Shown here in pieces: positions 1-7,497 of a DNA stretch of 64,000 bases. The translations under genes were made by a program, and so were the position numbers. Origin of the DNA: Kaistella montana (GTDB taxonomy: Bacteria; Bacteroidota; Bacteroidia; Flavobacteriales; Weeksellaceae); the NCBI RefSeq assembly GCF_024436175.1, contig NZ_JANFQP010000002.1:496001-560000 (forward strand). Direction: 5' to 3'. The notes beneath the pieces are model-generated. The model made no database searches. It was not told the DNA's origin and saw nothing but the letters and a program-made list of their open reading frames with translations. Every line of letters begins with the position of its first letter. Position 1 is the stretch's first letter.

Positions 1-1751
1 AAACGGTGCGCAATAAGATCCGGATATCGGCGGATAGGAGAGGTAAAATGCGAATAATAATCGAATCCTAAACCGTAATGTCCAATTGGATTGGTAGAGT
101 AGATGGCCTTGCTCATCGAGCGCATCGCCAATGTTTCGATCATATTTTCTTCGCCTTTTCCTTTTACATCGTACAATAATTTATTTAAAGATTCAGCGAC
201 TTTCTTGGTATTTGCCAAATCCATTTTGTACCCAAAAGTGGAAACAAATTCTCTTAAAGCTTCTAATTTTGCAGGATCCGGATCGTCGTGAATACGATAA
301 ATAAAGGTATTTCCGGTTGGTTCGCCTCTTTGGTTCAGGGAAATAAATTCCGAAACCTTTCGGTTCGCCAAAAGCATAAATTCTTCAATTAAATGATTGG
401 AATCTTTGCTGATTTTAAAATAAACCCCGATTGGTTCACTGTTTTCATCAAGGTTGAAACGCACTTCGCTTCGGTCGAAAGTGATTGCACCATTATCAAT
501 TCTCTTTTTTCTAAGAATTTTAGCCAATCGATCTAAAGTAAGAATTTCTTCCGCCAAATCTCCGCTTTGGGTTTCTATTCGTTCCTGAGCTTCTTCATAA
601 CTGAATCTTCTATCGGAATGAATAACGGTTCTTCCAAACCATTCTTTGACCACTTTTGCTTGATCATCAAGTTCAAAAACTGCGGAAAAAGTATATTTAT
701 CTTCATTAGGACGAAGCGAGCAAACATCATTACTCAAAACTTCGGGCAACATCGGAACCACGCGATCGACCAAATAAACGGAAGTGGCTCTGTCATAGGC
801 TTCATCATCCAATAAAGTTCCTGGAATTACATAATGAGAAACATCAGCGATATGAACCCCGATCTCCCAATTTCCATTGTCTAATTTCTGGATGGAAAGT
901 GCGTCATCAAAGTCTTTCGCATCTTTTGGATCGATGGTAAAAGTGCAAATACTTCGCATATCACGGCGTTTTGCTACTTCAGAATCCAGAATTCTACGAT
1001 CGATTTCGTCGGCTTCTTTTTCCACTTCTTCAGGGAAAGTGAAGGGTAGCCCATATTCCGCTAGAATAGAGTGAATTTCAGTTTCATGTTCACCGGGCGC
1101 ACCCAAAACTTTGATGATTTCACCTTCCGGATTTTTCTCTCCTGGTCGCCAATCGGTCATTTTTACAACGACTTTATCGCCGTCTTCAGCACCGCCAATT
1201 TTACCTTTTGGTACGAAAATATCAGTGTTAATCGTTTTTTTATCGCAAACTACAAAACCGAAATCTTTATGTTTAATCAGTTGAAAAGTTCCAACAAATT
1301 CGCTGCGGGTTCTTTCAATTACTTCCAACACCGAGCCTTCTAGTTTTCTGCCTTTGAAATGATAGGTTACAATCAATACTTTATCACCTTGCAACGCATC
1401 TTTCACATTTTTGGAATGAATGAACACATCATCATCAATTCCATCCACTCTTACATAAGCATTTCCGGCTTGGTTGAAGTCGATGATTCCTGTTAAAGTA
1501 CCTTCAATTTTCAGGTTAATGATGTATTTCCCTTTTTCTACTTCCTTAATTCTTTCATCGGAAATAAGTTTGTGCAAAGACTGAATCACTTGCTCACGTT
1601 GCCGTGGATTCTTATAATCAATTCCATCAGAAATCTGCTTATAATTGTAGATTTTGGTGGAGTTTTTATTCATAAAAGACAAAATTAAACGCCCAATTTC
1701 CTGGAGTTTATGATTGTTTTTATGAGATATAAATTTGCTTTTTTTTGCCAT
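1..1751 (-). CDS. rnr: Ribonuclease R (3' end cut by window edge)
   Basis: 3'-to-5' hydrolytic exoribonuclease of the RNB family, which degrades structured RNA in the cytoplasm. I translated the reverse strand from the ATG at 1751 and it stays open to base 1 (583 codons). The N-terminal winged-helix and cold-shock part takes about 230 residues. The RNB domain follows, with the acidic metal site DPKDAKDFDDA near residues 270-282, SLRPNEDKY near 345, and HFTSPIRRYPDLIAHR at about 567-582. The end of the RNB domain and the C-terminal S1 domain lie outside the window. It is 25 bases downstream of rpiB on the same strand, and both probably use the promoter near 2241. Confidence 0.95.
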   Translation of the reverse strand, partial: MAKKSKFISHKNNHKLQEIGRLILSFMNKNSTKIYNYKQISDGIDYKNPRQREQVIQSLHKLISDERIKEVEKGKYIINLKIEGTLTGIIDFNQAGNAYVRVDGIDDDVFIHSKNVKDALQGDKVLIVTYHFKGRKLEGSVLEVIERTRSEFVGTFQLIKHKDFGFVVCDKKTINTDIFVPKGKIGGAEDGDKVVVKMTDWRPGEKNPEGEIIKVLGAPGEHETEIHSILAEYGLPFTFPEEVEKEADEIDRRILDSEVAKRRDMRSICTFTIDPKDAKDFDDALSIQKLDNGNWEIGVHIADVSHYVIPGTLLDDEAYDRATSVYLVDRVVPMLPEVLSNDVCSLRPNEDKYTFSAVFELDDQAKVVKEWFGRTVIHSDRRFSYEEAQERIETQSGDLAEEILTLDRLAKILRKKRIDNGAITFDRSEVRFNLDENSEPIGVYFKISKDSNHLIEEFMLLANRKVSEFISLNQRGEPTGNTFIYRIHDDPDPAKLEALREFVSTFGYKMDLANTKKVAESLNKLLYDVKGKGEENMIETLAMRSMSKAIYSTNPIGHYGLGFDYYSHFTSPIRRYPDLIAHR

Positions 1752-1776
1752 TTATTTATTTTTTAAGTTTAATGGA

Positions 1777-2208
1777 TTAGCAAAATGCTATTTTATCCAC
1801 TCTGTTTTGGTGTCTTCCTCCCTCAAATTCTGTAGTAAGGAAAGTTTCCACAATGCTGATCGCTAGTTCGCTGGAAATAAATCTTGCCGGAATGGCCACC
1901 ATATTAGCATTATTATGTTGTTTTGCTAAAGCTGCCAATTCAGTATCCCAACAAAGCGCACAACGGATTTGCTGATGCTTATTGGCGGTAATCGAAACGC
2001 CTTGTCCGCTGCCACAGATGAGAATTCCAAGATCGTTTTTTCCGCTTTCTACGGAACTTGCTGCTGGATGTACGAAATCCGGATAATCCACAGAATCTTT
2101 GGAATAGGTGCCAAAATCTTCAATTTCGTATTGATTTTCCAAGTGCTTTTTGATGATTTCTTTGTAATCGAAACCTGCGTGGTCGCAAGCAATAGCTATT
2201 TTTTTCAT
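1777..2208 (-). CDS. rpiB: Ribose-5-phosphate isomerase B
   Basis: Interconverts ribose 5-phosphate and ribulose 5-phosphate in the non-oxidative pentose phosphate pathway (cytosol). The 143 residues match the usual RpiB/LacAB length. Family marks are CDHAGFDYK at residues 8-16 and the phosphate-binding and catalytic loop ICGSGQGVSITANK around 64-77, with the catalytic Cys at 65. The C-terminal GGRHQNRVDKI also fits. The ATG at 2208 is the first start after a -7 box at 2241-2248. It is transcribed away from the 640-base intergenic region that holds the candidate origin, with rnr just downstream. Confidence 0.93.
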   Translation of the reverse strand: MKKIAIACDHAGFDYKEIIKKHLENQYEIEDFGTYSKDSVDYPDFVHPAASSVESGKNDLGILICGSGQGVSITANKHQQIRCALCWDTELAALAKQHNNANMVAIPARFISSELAISIVETFLTTEFEGGRHQNRVDKIAFC

Positions 2209-2240
2209 TTTTTTCTTTTTGATCAGACTTTCAAATTATA

Positions 2241-2248
2241 CAAATTTA
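2241..2248 (-). promoter_or_regulatory. -7 box for rpiB-rnr
   Basis: Read on the reverse strand this is TAAATTTG, an exact TAnnTTTG Bacteroidota -7 element, 33 bases upstream of the rpiB start. No clear -33 TTTG was seen at the usual distance. Confidence 0.6.
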
Positions 2249-2814
2249 AGATTATTAATATTAATAGGGTTTCAATTCTTCTTAAAATTCGATACAACAA
2301 ACACAAAAATTGGATGAAATGAAATGATAATAGTGCAGAACAACTAAACAACATTCTTTGAGTCGCTAATAAAGTAATCCCCATTCCTTGTGAGGATAAC
2401 TCCCAATTCGTGTGGATAAGTATCTAAAAATATTCCTTTTTTAATTCATATTAAATTCATATTGCAACATTCAATTCAACTTTCTTAAAAAATGTTAAAG
2501 AAAGTTTTGGGGAGAAATCAGAGTCGTTTTCCATACTGTGTTTTAAAGAAAACCTTTGTGAGACACTTATTCACAATTGTTGGTAAATGTTAAATTAAGT
2601 TAAAAATCAATGACTTGCAATGTGAATTATATATGAATTCATGAAGAAATTAATGTGGTGAAATAATTGATTTTATTTTTCCCCAAAGTCGTCCACTACA
2701 ACAACACTATTCATTTATTATTTTTTAAAAAAAGAAGATAGTGTAGATAAAATGAGTCTTCGGGGTTTGTGGAATTTTATCTCAAATTAAATTTTAAATC
2801 GTGCGAATTAATCT

Positions 2815-2822
2815 TAAATTTG
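2815..2822 (+). promoter_or_regulatory. -7 box for pgk
   Basis: TAAATTTG, an exact TAnnTTTG element, 25 bases before the pgk ATG. The -33 element is not obvious. Confidence 0.6.
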
Positions 2823-2847
2823 TAAAACTTAAAAAACAGAGATTTTT

Positions 2848-4038
2848 ATGAAAACAATTAATGATTTCAATTTCAAAGATAAAAAAGCCTTGGTAAGGGT
2901 GGATTTTAATGTTCCACAAAGTGCCGACTTGAAAGTTACAGACAATACCCGAATTCAAGCAGTGAAGCCTACCATTGAAAAAATATTAAATGATGGAGGA
3001 TCCGTGATTTTGATGACGCATCTTGGGAGACCAAAAGGAAAGTTTTCTGAACAGTTTTCTTTAAAAAATATCGTTCCAGAAATAGAAGAAGTTTTAGGAA
3101 AAACTGTAAAATTCTGTAAAGATTGCATTGGAGAGGAAGCTGAAAATATGACTGCTGATCTTCAACCAGGAGAAATTCTACTTTTGGAAAACCTTAGATT
3201 CTACGATCAGGAAGAAGCAGGTGACAAAGACTTTGCTGAAAAGCTTTCCAAATATGCAGATGCTTATGTAAACGATGCTTTTGGAACTGCCCACAGAGAA
3301 CATGCTTCAACAGCTGTTATTGCTCAATTCTTTCCTTCAACTAAATTTTTCGGTTTACTGATGGCTAAAGAACTTGAAGCAATTGATAAAGTTTTAGGAA
3401 GTGGTGAAAAACCCGTAACAGCAATACTTGGAGGTTCTAAAGTTTCAACTAAAATTACCATTATAGAAAATATTTTACCTGCTGTAAACAATTTAATTAT
3501 TGGGGGTGGTATGGCTTTTACTTTTATTAAAGCTTTAGGTGGAAATATTGGAAATTCTTTGCTTGAAGAAGATAGAATGGGTCTTGCGTTGGAAATCTTA
3601 GAAAAAGCAAAAGCTTTGAAAGTAAAAGTATGTTTACCTGTAGATACAATGATTGCAGACGAATTTAACAATGATGCTGAAAGAAAAGTAGTCGATATCT
3701 ATGATATTCCTGATGGATGGATGGGAATGGATGCAGGTCCAAAAACCAGAGATTTATTCCATGATGTTTTAATGAATTCCAGAACCATTTTATGGAACGG
3801 ACCAATCGGAGTTTTCGAAATGCCTAATTTCTCTGAAGGTACAGTTGCATTAGGAGATAGCATTGCAGAATCTACCAAGTTAGGTGCTTTTTCTCTTGTT
3901 GGAGGAGGAGATAGTGTTGCATTTGTGAAACAGTTCGATTATGCAGATAAAGTAAGCTACGTTTCCACAGGTGGAGGTGCGATGCTTGAAAGTTTGGAAG
4001 GTCTTGAACTTCCAGGAGTGAAAGCAATCAACAATTAA
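2848..4038 (+). CDS. pgk: Phosphoglycerate kinase
   Basis: Glycolytic enzyme that transfers phosphate from 1,3-bisphosphoglycerate to ADP (cytosol). The 396 residues are full family length. N-terminal substrate-site motifs VDFNVP (about 19-24) and HLGRPKG (about 59-65) are followed by the hinge and nucleotide-side motifs ILGGSKVSTK (about 194-203) and LVGGGDSVAF in the last 50 residues. It is a single-gene transcript: a -7 box lies 25 bases upstream of the ATG and a strong hairpin follows the stop. It diverges from rpiB across the candidate origin. Confidence 0.97.
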   Translation: MKTINDFNFKDKKALVRVDFNVPQSADLKVTDNTRIQAVKPTIEKILNDGGSVILMTHLGRPKGKFSEQFSLKNIVPEIEEVLGKTVKFCKDCIGEEAENMTADLQPGEILLLENLRFYDQEEAGDKDFAEKLSKYADAYVNDAFGTAHREHASTAVIAQFFPSTKFFGLLMAKELEAIDKVLGSGEKPVTAILGGSKVSTKITIIENILPAVNNLIIGGGMAFTFIKALGGNIGNSLLEEDRMGLALEILEKAKALKVKVCLPVDTMIADEFNNDAERKVVDIYDIPDGWMGMDAGPKTRDLFHDVLMNSRTILWNGPIGVFEMPNFSEGTVALGDSIAESTKLGAFSLVGGGDSVAFVKQFDYADKVSYVSTGGGAMLESLEGLELPGVKAINN

Positions 4039-4054
4039 ATTTATTTTTAATTAT

Positions 4055-4093
4055 AAAAAAAAAGTTTCCAAAATCATTGGAAACTTTTTTTTT
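4055..4093. terminator. Bidirectional terminator of pgk and the methyltransferase gene
   Basis: Perfect 11-bp stem AAAGTTTCCAA (4061-4071) / TTGGAAACTTT (4077-4087) with a 5-base loop. A-runs before it and T-runs after it let it act on both strands. It lies between convergent genes. Confidence 0.9.
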
Positions 4094-4172
4094 AAACATT
4101 AGCCCAAAATTCTAAAAAAACATCGAATTTGGCTAAAAATTGACCTTCAGAAACCTATCAAAAATCGAAAAA

Positions 4173-4991
4173 CTATTTTTTTTCGATAACATATATCAAA
4201 CTCGAAAATTCGTAGTTTTTTAACCCTTTAAAATTAGAAATCGATCCGTAAATCATTCCTTTAATCCAAAATAGGGGTGATTTTTTATATTTTTCACTCA
4301 ACATCGAGATATAAAATGAATCGAGTAGGAGTGGTTTAATTTTTTTAATTTTCCAATTTTCATTGTTCATTAAATTTTCCATTCCCGATTTTGTGAAATG
4401 AAATATATGTCTCGGCACATCATAAGCTGCCCAGAATTCTTTATATTTTTTTGCATCATAAGAACTCGGATTCGGAACGGCGATAATTAATAAACCATGA
4501 TCTTTCAATTTATCATGAAATTTCTTCAGTATATTTTCCTGATCTTCGATGTGTTCGAAAACATGCCATAATGTAATGGCATCCAAACTTCCATTTTCTA
4601 ATGAATCGATCTCGGTCAAAAGTTTTGTTTTTTGAAGTTTTTTCTGTGCAAAATTTCTTGCTGCTTCACTGGGTTCGAATCCGAAAGTGGTGAAATCTTC
4701 TTCTATAAATTTCAGAAATTCTCCGGCACCGCAACCATAATCCAATACATTTGCATTTCGATAGAGTTCTTTTGCAAGAATATTTCTTTTATAATTTAAA
4801 TTAAATCTCTGTAGAAATTTATATAGTTTTTCTTTTAAACTTCCCGAATCTTGATGATGGGAAATATAATTTTCACTCTCGTAATAGGAAGCTATATTTT
4901 CGGGAATAGGGTGGGTTTTGAAAACTCCTTTTATTGAAGTTTCTTTTATTTCGAAAGTTTCCTGAGACAAGAAATGATCTTTGATTTTCAT
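4173..4991 (-). CDS. Class I SAM-dependent methyltransferase, substrate unknown
   Basis: A 272-residue methyltransferase of the type-11/12 Rossmann-fold group. The SAM-binding motif I is VLDYGCGAGEF at 82-92, the acidic end of strand 2 is in TFGFEPSEAA (about 105-115), and ITLWHVFEHIED (about 138-150) is the post-motif typical of small-molecule and lipid or sugar methyltransferases. There is no signal peptide or membrane segment. The C-terminal third (FHFTKSGM, then a DSFYISMLSEKYK region) resembles the tail of cell-surface-associated methyltransferases, but that does not fix a substrate. It stands alone between a bidirectional terminator and the mnmG terminator/parS interval. Confidence 0.8.
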   Translation of the reverse strand: MKIKDHFLSQETFEIKETSIKGVFKTHPIPENIASYYESENYISHHQDSGSLKEKLYKFLQRFNLNYKRNILAKELYRNANVLDYGCGAGEFLKFIEEDFTTFGFEPSEAARNFAQKKLQKTKLLTEIDSLENGSLDAITLWHVFEHIEDQENILKKFHDKLKDHGLLIIAVPNPSSYDAKKYKEFWAAYDVPRHIFHFTKSGMENLMNNENWKIKKIKPLLLDSFYISMLSEKYKKSPLFWIKGMIYGSISNFKGLKNYEFSSLIYVIEKK

Positions 4992-5011
4992 AAAATAACC
5001 TATTTAAAATG

Positions 5012-5041
5012 AAAACTTCAATAGTTGAATATTGAAGTTTT
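5012..5041 (-). terminator. Hairpin downstream of mnmG
   Basis: Inverted repeat AAAACTTCAAT (5012-5022) / ATTGAAGTTTT (5031-5041) with an 8-base loop. Read leftward it ends in a T-rich run, as expected for a terminator after the mnmG stop at 5085. Confidence 0.65.
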
Positions 5042-5049
5042 TAAAGATT

Positions 5050-5065
5050 GGTTTCACGTGAAACA
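5050..5065. other. parS-like site 1
   Basis: GGTTTCACGTGAAACA matches the B. subtilis parS consensus TGTTTCACGTGAAACA at 15 of 16 positions and contains the full palindromic core GTTTCACGTGAAAC. It is intergenic, between the mnmG stop and the methyltransferase start. ParB-family CTPases bind such sites for origin segregation. That role is known for other bacteria and inferred here. Confidence 0.8.
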
Positions 5066-5084
5066 TTTATCTGAAATGGATTAA

Positions 5085-6947
5085 TTATCTACCTAAATAA
5101 ACCAATAAAACATTGATATCTGCGGGAGAAACGCCACTGATTCTTCCTGCTTGAGCAATGGTTTTTGGCTGTACTTTTGTTAGTTTTTGTTTGGCTTCAG
5201 AAGAAAGAGAACTTATTTTAGTAAAATCAAAATCTTCAGGAATTTTAATGGTTTCCAAACGATTGAGTTTTGCTACGTTTTCTTTCTCCTTTTCAATATA
5301 TCCTTTGTATTTGATATTGATTTCTGCTTGTTCCTTGATTTCTTCTTCATATTGTTCAGAAACTTCTTTAATAAAGTCAATTTCTTCTAATTTATGAAGG
5401 GTCATATTAGGACGAGTAAGGATTTGCGCAGCACGATAAGCCTGATCAACAGGGGAGGATTCTATAGAAGCTAAAATGGGATTGATTATTCCTGGTTTTA
5501 GCGAAGTTTCCTTTAAAAAGTGTTCTAATTCATTACTTTTTTCTACTTTTTCATGAACTTTTTTAAGTCGATCTTCTTTTGCTAAACCTAAATCGTAAGC
5601 TTTTTCTGTCAAACGAATATCTGCGTTATCTTGTCTTAAAAGCAAGCGATATTCAGCTCTGGATGTGAACATTCGGTAAGGTTCTTCGGTTCCTTTGGTG
5701 ATTAAATCATCGATCAAAACACCGATATAAGCTTCGTCTCTGTTGAGGATGAATTCACCTTTATCGTGAACTTTATTATGAGCGTTAATCCCTGCAATTA
5801 AACCTTGTCCTGCAGCTTCTTCATAACCGGTTGTACCATTGATTTGCCCCGCAAAATAAAGGTTTTCAATCAATTTAGTTTCCAAGGTATGGTAGAGTTG
5901 AGTAGGAGGGAAGTAATCATATTCAATCGCATAACCTGGACGGAAAACTTTTACATTTTCAAATCCTGGAATATGTCTCATCGCTTTTATCTGGATATCT
6001 TCAGGCAAAGAGGAGCTGAAACCATTAACATAGATTTCTACAGTTCTCCAACCTTCTGGTTCTACAAACAATTGATGACGGTTTCTTTCTGCAAAACGGT
6101 TGATTTTATCTTCAATACTTGGGCAATATCTCGGACCGATACTTTGAATGGTACCGTTAAACATAGGGCTTCTGTCGAATCCTTCTCTTAAAATATCATG
6201 TACGGTTTCGTTAGTATATACGATGTGACAACTGAGTTGTTTGGTAAGTTTTGGAGTATCTGTGTAAGAGAATTTCTGCGGATTTTCATCTCCCTTTTGC
6301 TCTTCCATTTTAGAATAATCTAAACTTCTTCCATCTACTCTTGGTGGTGTTCCTGTCTTCATTCTTCCTGCTTCGAAACCTAAAGAAACCAACTGCTCAG
6401 TGATGCCAAAAGCTCTAGGTTCGCCCATTCTACCGCCTCCGAGTTGTTTATCACCAACATGGATTAGTCCATTAAGGAAAGTACCGTTTGTTAGAACAAC
6501 TGATCTTCCTTTAATTGAAATTCCAAGTGAAGTGACTACCCCTACAACCTTGTTATTCTCAATAATAAGGCTTTTCACCATATCTTGGAAAAAGTCAAGA
6601 TTTGGGGTGTTTTCTAAAGCTAAACGCCATTCTTCAGCGAATTGCATTCTATCATTTTGGGTTCTCGGAGACCACATTGCTGGACCTTTGGAGAGGTTGA
6701 GCATCTTAAATTGAATAGCAGATTTATCCGCTACAATTCCGGAATAACCACCCATTGCATCGATTTCTCTTACAATTTGTCCTTTTGCAATACCTCCCAT
6801 TGCTGGGTTACAAGACATTTGTCCGATGGTTTGCATATTCATGGTTACAAGCAGCGTTTTCGAGCCCATATTAGCAGCTGCGGCTGCGGCTTCACAACCG
6901 GCGTGTCCCGCACCAACAACTATTACGTCGTATATTTCGTTGATCAT
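5085..6947 (-). CDS. mnmG: tRNA uridine-5-carboxymethylaminomethyl(34) synthesis enzyme MnmG
   Basis: FAD-dependent protein that, with MnmE, installs the (carboxymethyl)aminomethyl group on U34 of certain tRNAs. The 620 residues are the normal length. The FAD-binding motif VVGAGHAGCEAA is at 10-21, followed by MSCNPAMGGIAKG (about 44-56), GTFLNGLIHVG (about 155-165) and RYCPSIEDKI (about 273-282). The C-terminal helical domain ends in AGRISGVSPADINVLLVYLG, the usual end of the family. It is a single gene bracketed by the two parS-like sites. The window also has mnmA, which modifies position 2 of the same base. Confidence 0.97.
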   Translation of the reverse strand: MINEIYDVIVVGAGHAGCEAAAAAANMGSKTLLVTMNMQTIGQMSCNPAMGGIAKGQIVREIDAMGGYSGIVADKSAIQFKMLNLSKGPAMWSPRTQNDRMQFAEEWRLALENTPNLDFFQDMVKSLIIENNKVVGVVTSLGISIKGRSVVLTNGTFLNGLIHVGDKQLGGGRMGEPRAFGITEQLVSLGFEAGRMKTGTPPRVDGRSLDYSKMEEQKGDENPQKFSYTDTPKLTKQLSCHIVYTNETVHDILREGFDRSPMFNGTIQSIGPRYCPSIEDKINRFAERNRHQLFVEPEGWRTVEIYVNGFSSSLPEDIQIKAMRHIPGFENVKVFRPGYAIEYDYFPPTQLYHTLETKLIENLYFAGQINGTTGYEEAAGQGLIAGINAHNKVHDKGEFILNRDEAYIGVLIDDLITKGTEEPYRMFTSRAEYRLLLRQDNADIRLTEKAYDLGLAKEDRLKKVHEKVEKSNELEHFLKETSLKPGIINPILASIESSPVDQAYRAAQILTRPNMTLHKLEEIDFIKEVSEQYEEEIKEQAEINIKYKGYIEKEKENVAKLNRLETIKIPEDFDFTKISSLSSEAKQKLTKVQPKTIAQAGRISGVSPADINVLLVYLGR

Positions 6948-6979
6948 TTTATCTTTGATAAGAAGTGATTTGTTTTGAT

Positions 6980-6995
6980 TGTTTCACGTGAAACA
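6980..6995. other. parS-like site 2
   Basis: TGTTTCACGTGAAACA is a 16-of-16 match to the bacterial parS consensus. It is intergenic, between the mnmG start (6947) and the ybeY stop (7087), and lies 1930 bases from site 1. I saw no third copy in the window. Confidence 0.85.
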
Positions 6996-7086
6996 TTACC
7001 TAAATTTTGTAGAATTATTGATTGTTAATAGGCTTTTTATCATTTTAAATTTAACGAAAAAAAGAGCCTTTTTAACTTGAAATATC

Positions 7087-7494
7087 CTACAGAATATTTA
7101 AATAATAGTCTTCTTTATTGCGCATTTCTTTAATCTCTTCTTCGGTTTTGTCTTTATAACCGCAAAGATGGAGGATTCCATGTGCCAAGACCCGATGTAA
7201 TTCTAAATTAAAATCTTTTGAATGGGATTCAGCATTTTCAGAAATGCGGGGCAAAGATACGAAAATATCTCCTGCTATCGTTTTCCCCTTTACGTAGTCG
7301 AATGTGATGATGTCGGTATAATAATCGTGTTGAAGAAAGTCTTGGTTCACTTTCAGCAGATATTCATCATCGCAAAAAACATAGTTGATTTCTCCGGCTT
7401 TCTTTTGTTCATTGGTGATAAGATTAATCAGCCAATTTTTTGTTGCATCTGAAAGTGGAATGGTATCAATATTTTCAAAAAAGAATTGTATCAT
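7087..7494 (-). CDS. ybeY: Endoribonuclease YbeY (rRNA maturation)
   Basis: Zinc-dependent single-strand endoribonuclease involved in 16S rRNA 3' maturation and ribosome quality control (cytosol). The signature is LAHGILHLCGYKDKTEEE near residues 108-125, which gives the three metal His of the H-x3-H-x5-H type with the last position read as Tyr/Lys-Asp in this lineage. The upstream DIITFDY segment and the 135-residue length fit the family. It is the last gene of the leftward operon tdk, murF-alr, patatin, ybeY, 3 bases after the patatin stop. Confidence 0.9.
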   Translation of the reverse strand: MIQFFFENIDTIPLSDATKNWLINLITNEQKKAGEINYVFCDDEYLLKVNQDFLQHDYYTDIITFDYVKGKTIAGDIFVSLPRISENAESHSKDFNLELHRVLAHGILHLCGYKDKTEEEIKEMRNKEDYYLNIL

Positions 7495-7497
7495 AAT

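Larger units (their letters stand above)
2209..2847. other. Candidate replication origin (oriC): AT-rich DnaA-box cluster
   Basis: A 639-base region without a gene, between divergent rpiB and pgk. It holds two exact matches to the DnaA box TTATNCACA: TGTGGATAA at 2411-2419 (reverse orientation) and TTATTCACA at 2567-2575. Three one-mismatch versions are at 2391-2399 (TGAGGATAA), 2621-2629 (TGTGAATTA) and 2742-2750 (TGTAGATAA). AT-only runs and the repeat ATTCATATT (twice, about 2444-2463) could serve as an unwinding element. Two parS-like palindromes lie 2.2 and 4.1 kb to the right. The site is inferred from motif clustering only. dnaA is not in the window, and the outer ends of the region serve as promoters. 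Confidence 0.55.

Noticed and set aside
1793-1801. One-mismatch DnaA box TTATCCACT
   Set aside because: It is inside the rpiB coding sequence. Single-mismatch boxes are expected by chance at this base composition, so I did not add it to the cluster.
3324-3671. Reverse-strand open frame inside pgk
   Set aside because: It is a shadow of pgk, with no promoter or family likeness. The same holds for the many other short frames opposite real genes.
4671-4682. tRNA T-arm-like GGTTCGAATCC
   Set aside because: It lies inside the methyltransferase gene, encodes part of its conserved GFEPSEAA segment, and no acceptor stem or anticodon arm fits around it.
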